Part shown: positions 1 to 6,499 of the stretch, piece by piece
Layout: the number at the start of each line of letters is the position of its first letter
Numbering within the stretch: position 1 is the first letter of the stretch
Assembly (NCBI GenBank): GCA_002314885.1
Contig: DCHT01000031.1
Coordinates: 1 to 10,350 of the forward strand
DNA length: 10,350 nucleotides
Reading direction: 5' to 3'
Source: Bacteroidales bacterium UBA1745
Lineage (GTDB): Bacteria > Bacteroidota > Bacteroidia > Bacteroidales > UBA932
Made by a program: the position numbers and the translations under genes
Notes under the pieces: model-generated
Databases searched by the model: none
The model's input: only the letters and a program-made list of their open reading frames with translations
Told to the model about the DNA's origin: nothing

Positions 1-2
1 AA

Positions 3-59
3 AACGCCGAAATCGTGGCCGCGGAGGGGTTGTGGCCAGTAATGGAGATACAAGAGTAG
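3..59 (+). CDS. possible C-terminal tail of an unidentified gene, cut by window edge
   Basis: The frame starting at base 3 is open to a TAG at 57-59 and encodes 18 residues ending in LWPVMEIQE. The other plus frames are open too but look less protein-like. It would be convergent with the YhcH-type gene, leaving a 25-bp gap. The piece is too short to assign a family, and chance openness cannot be excluded. Confidence 0.3.
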   Translation, partial: NAEIVAAEGLWPVMEIQE

Positions 60-84
60 CTTGCAGGAGGAGAAAGGCGGAGGG

Positions 85-642
85 TTACCTTACCGGGATC
101 TTGACGATGATCTTCTTGACGTGGGAAGGAACGCCGGACTTGGCGACGCCGGGGCGGTGAAGGTCGCTGGGGAAGAAGATGAACCAGATGGAGGGATCGG
201 CTGCAAGGGTCCTGAATTCGGTTGCGGAAGCGAAGAGCACGCAATCCTTGTCCTTGTTGTACTCCATCGTGCAGTCCAGAGCGTCTTCAAGATTACCCAC
301 GTGTATGTCCTCTTCTCCTGACACGATTATCTGAACATCGATGTAATCCTTGTGAGCCTCGAACACTCCGTCCACCTTGCTGTCATATTCGGTGACGTTG
401 ACAAAAGCTCCGCCGGGAACGATTTCGTGACGGCCGGTCGAAAGTGCCGCAAGGTCATTGCCTTTCAGGAAATCATACACGGCCTGCCACTGGGCAGGGT
501 CCGCTGCAACCTGCTCCTCGAGCAAATCAAGATTTGTATCAGACGAGATTGGAAGCGATTTCCAAGTATTATAGACATCCGAAGAACATGATGCTGCACC
601 GAATGAAATAGCCATAACTGCGATTTTGGAGAAAAAATTCAT
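85..642 (-). CDS. YhcH/YjgK/YiaL (DUF386) family protein, predicted lipoprotein
   Basis: This 185-residue protein has the cupin-like YhcH/YjgK/YiaL fold signature: TGRHEIVPGGAFVNVTEY (69-86), then EAHKDYIDVQ (95-104) with the E-x-H and D-x-Q residues expected to bind metal, GEEDI (109-113), FFPSDLHRP (156-164) with a further His, and a KKIIVK end. Family members are linked to sugar or sialic acid metabolism, often as putative anomerases, but the substrate here is unknown. The N terminus (MNFFSKIAVMAISFGAASC) is a lipoprotein signal with Cys19 as the likely lipidated residue, so the protein should be periplasmic or membrane-anchored; many homologues lack a signal. The frame stays open further upstream into the tRNA-Leu gene, but those residues are tRNA sequence, so the ATG at 642 is chosen. 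It lies 5 nt from the tRNA's CCA end. Confidence 0.85.
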   Translation of the reverse strand: MNFFSKIAVMAISFGAASCSSDVYNTWKSLPISSDTNLDLLEEQVAADPAQWQAVYDFLKGNDLAALSTGRHEIVPGGAFVNVTEYDSKVDGVFEAHKDYIDVQIIVSGEEDIHVGNLEDALDCTMEYNKDKDCVLFASATEFRTLAADPSIWFIFFPSDLHRPGVAKSGVPSHVKKIIVKIPVR

Positions 643-647
643 AGAAA

Positions 648-734
648 TGGTGCCCGAGGCCGGGCTCGAACCGGCACGTCTTTTGAGGACACAGGATTTT
701 GAGTCCAGCGCGTCTACCATTCCGCCACTCGGGC
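648..734 (-). tRNA. tRNA-Leu (anticodon CAA), CCA encoded
   Basis: The minus strand folds as a class II tRNA. The 7-bp acceptor stem is GCCCGAG/CTCGGGC, the D-arm contains AATGGTAGA, and the anticodon loop CTCAAAA puts CAA at 699-701. A long variable arm has a GTC/GAC stem, and the T-arm is GCCGG-TTCGAGC-CCGGC. A73 and a genome-encoded CCA end at 648. The anticodon stem has one apparent U-U mismatch at pair 28-42. It reads UUG leucine codons. A protein start codon follows 5 nt downstream on the same strand. Confidence 0.95.
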
Positions 735-745
735 AAAAGACCGGA

Positions 746-775
746 CAAAGGTACGAAAAATCTCATATAATCAAA
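746..775 (-). promoter_or_regulatory. sigma-ABfr-type promoter for tRNA-Leu
   Basis: On the minus strand TTTG (772-775) is followed after 18 nt by TACCTTTG (746-753), an exact match to the Bacteroidota -7 consensus TAnnTTTG with near-normal spacing. It ends 11 nt before the tRNA 5' end. It probably also drives the downstream YhcH-type lipoprotein gene. On the plus strand the same gap must hold the aroB promoter; only a weak TATCTTAG (785-792) is seen there. Confidence 0.65.
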
Positions 776-802
776 GAAAATAAGTATCTTAGCCTTCCTA
801 TT

Positions 803-1756
803 ATGGACAATTCCCTCGCAGACATCCTGAAAAAGTACAGTTCCGTGTTTGCAATATACGATCGGAACGTGGAGCAGTATGCCCTCGAAGTTGCCTCGGT
901 GGCCGGAATCGACGGGGACAGGATGATGGCCATCGATGCTGGAGAGCGGGCAAAAAACATGGATACCGTGCTGCGTATCTGCAACTGGCTGCTTGATGCC
1001 GGCGCCGACAGGAAGTCGATTGTTCTTGCCATAGGAGGCGGCACGTTGACTGACACCGTGGGATTCGCCGCCAGCATCTACAAGAGAGGCATTGCCTATG
1101 CCAACATTCCCACAACCCTGCTGGCAATGGTGGACGCCGGCATTGGAGGAAAGACGGGGATAAACTTCGAAGACTACAAGAATATGCTCGGCACATTCTG
1201 CCAGCCTGAATTCACCTGGGTGCTGCCTGAAGCTCTCCAGACTCTCCCTGAGAAAGAATTTCGCAGCGGCTCCGCAGAGCTGCTGAAGACCTTCCTGATT
1301 GCAGATGCAAAGAACTACAAGAAGGCTGTCGAGGTGCTTTCCGGAACTCCAACCATAGGCAAAATGGCGCCTCTGATCAGTGCTGCAGCCGCAATCAAGG
1401 AGACAATCGTGAACGATGACCCGTTCGAGCAGGGACGCAGAAGGGTGCTCAACCTGGGACACACCTGGGGCCACGCCATCGAATGGTGGCAGTCGAAGCA
1501 GACACCGGCCGGCACCCTCTCACACGGGGAGGCCGTGGCTATCGGCATCATCCAGGCTGCACGACGTTCCGAAGCCGAAGGCATTGCAAAAAAAGGCCTT
1601 GCAGACCGCCTGATAGCTGATTTTAGAGCCTGCGGTCTGCCCACCGAACTGCCCTGCAGCGAGGAGGAACTTTGCCCTGCCATGACTAAGGACAAGAAAT
1701 CTGCTGACGGTCAGATTCAATTCGTTCTCATTGAAAAACCGGGCAAAGTCATATGA
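803..1756 (+). CDS. aroB: 3-dehydroquinate synthase, short form
   Basis: AroB converts 3-deoxy-D-arabino-heptulosonate 7-phosphate to 3-dehydroquinate, the second step of the cytosolic shikimate pathway, using NAD and a divalent metal. The NAD-binding GGG motif is at 78-80, followed by GFAASIYKRG. IPTTLLAMVDAGIGGKTG (102-119) and KNMLGTF (126-132) line the active site. Metal ligands are expected at Glu159 (GSAELLK), a histidine of NLGHTWGHAIE (His220 or His224) and His241 (SHGEAVAIG). KDKK at 297-300 matches the conserved C-terminal lysines. At 317 residues it is shorter than the usual 350-365, lacking the first strands of the N-terminal domain and the last helix. The frame is open upstream to 626, but that part reads through tRNA-Leu, so the ATG at 803 is preferred. 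Its TGA overlaps the next ATG. A DHQS-like aminocyclitol synthase is less likely given the aroD-aroA neighbour. Confidence 0.9.
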   Translation: MDNSLADILKKYSSVFAIYDRNVEQYALEVASVAGIDGDRMMAIDAGERAKNMDTVLRICNWLLDAGADRKSIVLAIGGGTLTDTVGFAASIYKRGIAYANIPTTLLAMVDAGIGGKTGINFEDYKNMLGTFCQPEFTWVLPEALQTLPEKEFRSGSAELLKTFLIADAKNYKKAVEVLSGTPTIGKMAPLISAAAAIKETIVNDDPFEQGRRRVLNLGHTWGHAIEWWQSKQTPAGTLSHGEAVAIGIIQAARRSEAEGIAKKGLADRLIADFRACGLPTELPCSEEELCPAMTKDKKSADGQIQFVLIEKPGKVI

Positions 1757-3708
1757 TCTGCGTTACACTCCACCACAAGACATACGAGGAGATTTGCACA
1801 ATCCTCGAAGACCGCAGCATCGAGATGGCCGAAATACGTCTCGACCTCTGCCCTTCACTCACGGATGCCCAGATTGAAGATCTGTTCGCAAATTGCGAGA
1901 CGCCACTGGTTGCGACCAGCCGCAAGAATGCCCGCAGGCTCGAGACCGCCATCAAAGCCGGAGCCCGCTATGCAGACCTCGAACTCGAAGCGCATGTCGA
2001 TATCAGCCGGCAGATTCAGAAACTCTGCCACAGTTGCGGCACAGAACTCATACGTTCGTACCATAACGACAAGGAAACCCCCGACTCAGACTACCTGCTT
2101 CAAGTGATGCAGCGCTGCTTCCGTTACGGGGCCGACATTGCCAAAATCGCAACTTTGTGCAACACTGAGGAAGATGCGGCCAGGCTAGCTTCGCTTTATG
2201 GTCAAGAGAACTCGAAAGGCCGTCTCATCGCCTTCGGAATGGGAGAAAAGGGGCGCGACTCTCGCATCGGATGCCTCCGCAACGGGGCGCCGTTCTCCTA
2301 TTGCAGCCTGACTGAAGAGGATGCCGTGGCTCCCGGCCAGTGGCCCCTCGATGCAATGAGTCAGGAAGTTTACGGTGCCCGGCAGCCGTATCTCAGAAAC
2401 GGTCTCAGGATGCCCGCGTCGAAGAGTTTTGCGCAGCGTGCGATAATTGCCGCAGCACTCGCTGACGGCACCTCTCACCTGTCCGGATACACGCCCTGCG
2501 ACGATAGCGAGGCCGCGCTGAAAGTGGCTGAAGCGATTGGCGCAAGCATCTCCCGCAAAGAAGATGTTCTTGAAATCACCGGAATAGGGACGAAAGCGGG
2601 AGACAGCCCCGCTCCTCTCAATCTGCAAGAGATAAATGTTGGGGAGTCAGGCCTTCTCGCCAGAATGATGATTCCATTGTGCTCGGTTCTGAACAAGGAA
2701 TCAATAGTGATTGACGGACGCGGCACACTGCTGAAAAGACCTCTTGCCGGTGCAGTGAACATCATGGCCGCATTCGGCGTGATCCTCTCGGGCAAGAGCC
2801 GTTCCGGCAAGGAGATAACGGTGCCTGTCAACGTCAAGGGCCATGTCATTCCCGGCACGTCCGACGTGTCTGGCAAAGACGGGTCGCAACTGATATCCGG
2901 CCTGATGATGGCCCTCCCGCTTTGCGGCAAACCATCCAGAGTATTTGTCGGCGAACCGAAGAGCATCCCGTACATGTACATCACCCAGGACGTGCTCGGC
3001 AAATTCGGAATCCGACTTACCTGTGAAATGGAAGGCAATGCTGAAATGCTGGCTGCCCAGGACTGGTCCTATTGCACCGGGATAAACTTCCACATTCCTT
3101 GCATGCAACGCTACCGGGCCGCCGATTTCAGAATTGAATCGGACTGGAGCAGCGCAGCCAATTTCCTGGTGGCAGGAGCCATTTTCGGAGGAGTGGAAAT
3201 CGAAGGACTTGACACCTCTTCGCTTCAGGCAGACATCACTGTGATGGATATACTTGTGGATGCCGGTGCAGTTCTTTCCGTCGGGGAGGAAGACGGCAGC
3301 GTCAGCGTACGCAAAGCCCCTCTCGAGTCATTCACTGCAGACCTCAACCATTGTCCCGACCTCTTTCCCATCATATCGGTTCTGGCCTCATTCTGCTCAG
3401 GCAGTTCGAGGCTTTCTGGCATAGGCAGACTCGCCGGCAAGGAGACCAATCGCGCTGAAGCGATAGTCGGAATGCTCGGTGCTATGGGCGTCGGATGCAG
3501 GATTGAAGAAGACGACCTGGTGATTGAAGGCGAGCAGTTGACCTCCAGGATATTGGGCGGCAGACTGCTCAGAGGAGGTCGATTCAGTTCACACAGCGAC
3601 CACCGGATGGTGATGGCCCTTTCTGTCGCATCTCTCGGCGCCGGCAGCCCGGTGGAAATTGACGACACTTCCTGCGTCGCCAAGTCGTTTCCGGGTTTCA
3701 GATTATAA
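1753..3708 (+). CDS. fused type I 3-dehydroquinate dehydratase / EPSP synthase (AroD-AroA)
   Basis: This 651-residue protein joins two shikimate enzymes. Residues 1 to about 207 are a type I dehydroquinase: EIRLDL (Glu27, Arg29), SYHN with catalytic His104, DIAKIA with the Schiff-base Lys131, DSRIG with Arg171, and PGQ at 194-196. It dehydrates 3-dehydroquinate. Residues from about 211 to 651 are EPSP synthase, which joins shikimate 3-phosphate and phosphoenolpyruvate: PASKS (Lys224, Ser225), GESGLLAR (297-304), DGSQ (376-379), PDLFP (Asp536), KETNR (563-567), SDHRMVMA (Asp616, His617, Arg618) and Lys644 near the end. Both domains look complete and catalytic. The usual KETDR motif reads KETNR, and the TA of the GTAxR loop is LL. 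The start ATG sits inside aroB's last codons (ATGA overlap), implying translational coupling. The gene ends at a hairpin facing xth. Confidence 0.93.
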   Translation: MICVTLHHKTYEEICTILEDRSIEMAEIRLDLCPSLTDAQIEDLFANCETPLVATSRKNARRLETAIKAGARYADLELEAHVDISRQIQKLCHSCGTELIRSYHNDKETPDSDYLLQVMQRCFRYGADIAKIATLCNTEEDAARLASLYGQENSKGRLIAFGMGEKGRDSRIGCLRNGAPFSYCSLTEEDAVAPGQWPLDAMSQEVYGARQPYLRNGLRMPASKSFAQRAIIAAALADGTSHLSGYTPCDDSEAALKVAEAIGASISRKEDVLEITGIGTKAGDSPAPLNLQEINVGESGLLARMMIPLCSVLNKESIVIDGRGTLLKRPLAGAVNIMAAFGVILSGKSRSGKEITVPVNVKGHVIPGTSDVSGKDGSQLISGLMMALPLCGKPSRVFVGEPKSIPYMYITQDVLGKFGIRLTCEMEGNAEMLAAQDWSYCTGINFHIPCMQRYRAADFRIESDWSSAANFLVAGAIFGGVEIEGLDTSSLQADITVMDILVDAGAVLSVGEEDGSVSVRKAPLESFTADLNHCPDLFPIISVLASFCSGSSRLSGIGRLAGKETNRAEAIVGMLGAMGVGCRIEEDDLVIEGEQLTSRILGGRLLRGGRFSSHSDHRMVMALSVASLGAGSPVEIDDTSCVAKSFPGFRL

Positions 3709-3718
3709 CTTCATCTAT

Positions 3719-3760
3719 TATCATTGCCGTGCGTGCATCATGTGCAGCACGGCAGTAATA
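3719..3760. terminator. hairpin between convergent aroDA and xth
   Basis: The arms TATCATTGCCGTGC (3719-3732) and GCACGGCAGTAATA (3747-3760) pair over 14 positions with one mismatch and one wobble, and a smaller TGCA/TGCA stem lies inside the loop. Its place between two gene ends suggests a terminator serving both strands. Neither side has a clear T-run, so an mRNA 3'-end stabilising role is also possible. Confidence 0.6.
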
Positions 3761-3777
3761 GCAAAATGTTCCTCCAA

Positions 3778-4530
3778 TCAGAAATTAAGTATCAACTCCA
3801 CCGGACAATGGTCGGAACCGAACACTTCGTTGTGGATGTCAGTGCCGGTGACAGCCGACTGCAATTGGTCTGACACCAGGAAATAGTCGATGCGCCACCC
3901 CACGTTGCGCTCGCGGGCCACCATCCGGTAGGACCACCAGGAGTATTTAACCTCGCCGGGATGGGCCTCGCGCCAGGTGTCGTGGAATCCTGCGGCGAGA
4001 AGTTCGGAGAACTTGCCGCGCTCCTCGTCAGAGAAGCCTGGATTGAAATGGTTCGTCGAAGGGTTTGCAAGGTCAATTTCATTATGGGCCACGTTCATAT
4101 CTCCACAGACTGCAACTCCTTTACGGGAAGCAAGCGTCTGGAGGTAGGCCCGGAATTCATTCTCCCAGCCCATTCTCCAGTCCAGGCGCCTCAGACTATC
4201 CTGGGAATTGGGAGTGTAAACATTGACAAGATAGAAATCGGGCATCTCAAGCGTAATGACACGGCCTTCGTGGTCATATTCGTCCACGCCGATACCATAG
4301 GTAACGGAGAGTGGTTCGTGCTTCGTATAGATGGCGGTACCGGAATAGCCCTTCTTGTCGGCGTAATTCCAATATGACCACCATCCGGGAAATTCGAGGT
4401 CAATCTGCCCGGCCTGGAGTTTTGTCTCCTGCAGGCAGAAGAAGTCCGCATCAAGTGTCAGAAAAATATCGGAGAATCCTTTCCCCGCCACAGCTCTCAG
4501 GCCGTTAACATTCCAGCTTACCAGTTTCAT
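3778..4530 (-). CDS. xth: exodeoxyribonuclease III (AP endonuclease)
   Basis: This 250-residue protein has the full exonuclease III / APE1-like catalytic set. Asn7 lies in SWNVNGLRA, Glu35 in CLQETK, Tyr105 in NVYTPNS, Asp144 and Asn146 in CGDMNVAH, Asp215 in WRIDYFLV, and Asp240-His241 in GSDHCPV. Enzymes of this family cut DNA at abasic sites, trim 3' blocking groups and degrade duplex DNA 3' to 5' with Mg2+, in base excision repair in the cytoplasm. The length is normal (about 250-270), there is no signal peptide, and MKLVSWNVNG is the typical start. It is a single gene: convergent with aroDA on one side and divergent from the rhamnosidase on the other. Confidence 0.95.
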   Translation of the reverse strand: MKLVSWNVNGLRAVAGKGFSDIFLTLDADFFCLQETKLQAGQIDLEFPGWWSYWNYADKKGYSGTAIYTKHEPLSVTYGIGVDEYDHEGRVITLEMPDFYLVNVYTPNSQDSLRRLDWRMGWENEFRAYLQTLASRKGVAVCGDMNVAHNEIDLANPSTNHFNPGFSDEERGKFSELLAAGFHDTWREAHPGEVKYSWWSYRMVARERNVGWRIDYFLVSDQLQSAVTGTDIHNEVFGSDHCPVELILNF

Positions 4531-4547
4531 ATTCAGCGTTTGATGCT

Positions 4548-4555
4548 CAAATATA
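4548..4555 (-). promoter_or_regulatory. candidate -7 element for xth
   Basis: The minus strand carries TATATTTG, an exact TAnnTTTG match, 17 bp before the xth ATG. No TTTG lies at the usual distance upstream, so the call rests on one half-site in an AT-rich gap. Confidence 0.35.
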
Positions 4556-4560
4556 ACTAA

Positions 4561-4587
4561 TTTGTTCCAAATTATTTGCTACATTTG
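4561..4587 (+). promoter_or_regulatory. candidate promoter for the GH78-type gene
   Basis: TTTG (4561-4564) and TACATTTG (4580-4587) resemble the two Bacteroidota promoter elements, but the 15-nt spacing is short. The -7 match ends only 5 nt before the ATG at 4593, so a transcript from it would be almost leaderless. An alternative is TTTG at 4539-4542 with TAATTTG at 4558-4564. Confidence 0.3.
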
Positions 4588-4592
4588 TAACA

Positions 4593-6482
4593 ATGAAACA
4601 TTTTTATTCCATTCTTGTTGCACTGTCCGTGCTCAATTCTGCCTTCGCTGCAGACAATAGCCTGTATGGCCGTTTCCCTATCCGCCAATTAGAAAAGACC
4701 CCCGTTGCCGTTGCCGGCAGCATCCTCAATCCCGACGGCAGCATCCTGCTGGACTTTGGACGCGACGCCTTCGCCCAGATCGAACTGACGCTGGATTCGA
4801 AAGAGGACGGCTTCATCGAGGTTCATTTCGGAGAGAAGCTCAAGGGTGACCACATCGACAGGAAGCCGGGAGGTACCATCCGCTACGCAGTGTATAAACT
4901 GGAAGTCCACAAAGGAGTTGATTCCTATGGCATCAAGTTCCTCCCGGACGGGAGAAACACCCGCACAACTCCTGTAGGCAGCGGCGCGGTGCCAATTCTG
5001 ATGCCGGAAGAAATCGGCGAAGTGTATCCATTCCGCTACTGCGAACTGGTTGGCCTGAAAGGCGAAGTGGTGGTGCCGGAGACAAGGCAACTGGCGGTGC
5101 ACTATCCTTTCAATGACGACGCATCATCATTCTGTTGCTCCGACACAGTGCTCAACAAAGTCTGGGACCTCTGCAAATACAGCATCAAGGCGACGTCTTT
5201 CTGCGGCTACTACGTCGACGGTGACAGGGAGCGCATCCCCTACGAGGCGGACGCCCTGCTGAACCAGCTGTCACACTACGGCGTGGACAGCGAGTACGCG
5301 ATGGCGAGACGCTCGGCAGCATACCTGCTCGAGAACCCGACCTGGCCTACTGAATGGCAGCTGGCAATGGTCTTCATGGCGTGGTATGACTATCTGTACA
5401 CAGGGGACAAGGCGCTTATCGAGAAGTACTATGATGTGCTGAAAGCCAAGACTCTCCTTGCCCTTCGCAACGACAACGGCCTCATCAGCACCAGGACCGG
5501 TAAAATAACGCAGCAGGTGCGAGAGAGCATCAGATACCGCGGAAAGTCTCCCATCGAAGACATTATCGACTGGCCGCGAAGCGGGTCTTTCGGAATAGGC
5601 AAGAAGGAAGCGGGAGAAGCGGACGGATATGTACTTGGCAATTACAACTGCGCAGTCAATGCGATGCACTGCGGCAGTCTTCGGACTATGGCGGACATAG
5701 CTTCCGCACTCGGCAAGAAGAATGATGCGAAGTTTTTCAAGGATGCGGCAGCTCGGAGCAAGGAAGCAGTCAATGCGAATTTCCTCTGTACAGACGGAGT
5801 GTACCGCGACGGTCTGGACACTGACCACCGCTCGCTCCACGCCAATATGTTCCCTCTGATGTTCGGATTAGTTCCGGATAGCTGCCAGGAGTCTGTCTTG
5901 GAATTCGTAAAGAGCCGCGGAATGGCCTGCAGCGTGTACGGGGCGCAGTTTCTGCTGGATGCGTTGTTCACAGCCGGAGAGGATGACTATGCCATCTCAC
6001 TGATGGCTTCCACATCCATCAGAAGCTGGTATAATATGATCCGCTGCGGCTCTACCATCACTTTGGAGGCCTGGGACAAGGTGTTCAAGGGCAACCTCGA
6101 CTGGAACCACGCCTGGGGCGCAGCCCCTGCCAACCTGATTCCCCGCTGGGTAATCGGCGTGCAGCCCGCGGCCCCGGGATTCGGAAAGGCCCTGATCTGC
6201 CCGCATCTCGGCGGCCTGACATCGGCCGAGGCTCTGGTACCGACGCCTCACGGCGGTATCTCCTGCCGCTACGAGAATCGGCCGGGAGAGAGTCTGATGG
6301 CCGAAATTGCTATCCCTGACAAGGTCAAGGCACAAGTGATGCTGCCCTGCCCCGGAGAGGGATGCGAGTTGACAGTCAACGGCAAGATTGTTCGCAAATA
6401 CCAAATAAGGGATGGGCGGGCCGTGCTTAATCTCAGTCAAGGGTCCTTCAGAATTTACGTATCATCCCAACGCTCCAATTAA
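4593..6482 (+). CDS. secreted GH78-type alpha-L-rhamnosidase
   Basis: This 629-residue protein starts with a Sec signal peptide (MKHFYSILVALSVLNSAFA, cleavage near residue 20), so it acts in the periplasm or outside the cell. Residues from about 40 to 170 form a beta-rich N-terminal region. The (alpha/alpha)6 catalytic region begins near 180. DGDRERIPYEAD (209-220) holds the acidic cluster Asp209/Glu213/Asp220, matching the catalytic and substrate-binding acids of GH78. TLEAW with Glu492 matches the second catalytic Glu, followed by WNHAWGAAP and a C-terminal beta domain (LTVNGK). GH78 enzymes invert at alpha-L-rhamnosyl bonds in pectic and plant or microbial glycans. The spacing Asp209 to Glu213 is one residue shorter than in the Bacillus RhaB motif as I recall it, so substrate is not certain. 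No SusC/SusD genes lie nearby. It stops 17 bp from the convergent transporter gene. Confidence 0.82.
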   Translation: MKHFYSILVALSVLNSAFAADNSLYGRFPIRQLEKTPVAVAGSILNPDGSILLDFGRDAFAQIELTLDSKEDGFIEVHFGEKLKGDHIDRKPGGTIRYAVYKLEVHKGVDSYGIKFLPDGRNTRTTPVGSGAVPILMPEEIGEVYPFRYCELVGLKGEVVVPETRQLAVHYPFNDDASSFCCSDTVLNKVWDLCKYSIKATSFCGYYVDGDRERIPYEADALLNQLSHYGVDSEYAMARRSAAYLLENPTWPTEWQLAMVFMAWYDYLYTGDKALIEKYYDVLKAKTLLALRNDNGLISTRTGKITQQVRESIRYRGKSPIEDIIDWPRSGSFGIGKKEAGEADGYVLGNYNCAVNAMHCGSLRTMADIASALGKKNDAKFFKDAAARSKEAVNANFLCTDGVYRDGLDTDHRSLHANMFPLMFGLVPDSCQESVLEFVKSRGMACSVYGAQFLLDALFTAGEDDYAISLMASTSIRSWYNMIRCGSTITLEAWDKVFKGNLDWNHAWGAAPANLIPRWVIGVQPAAPGFGKALICPHLGGLTSAEALVPTPHGGISCRYENRPGESLMAEIAIPDKVKAQVMLPCPGEGCELTVNGKIVRKYQIRDGRAVLNLSQGSFRIYVSSQRSN

Positions 6483-6499
6483 CGTCAGTTTCCATATAG

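Noticed and set aside
626..802. Upstream extension of aroB in frame
   Set aside because: The extra 59 codons read through tRNA-Leu and its promoter, and have no AroB homology.
569..1474. Minus-strand open frame of 301 codons over aroB
   Set aside because: It is a shadow of aroB running through the tRNA-Leu gene; its residues are Cys/His-rich without any known motif.
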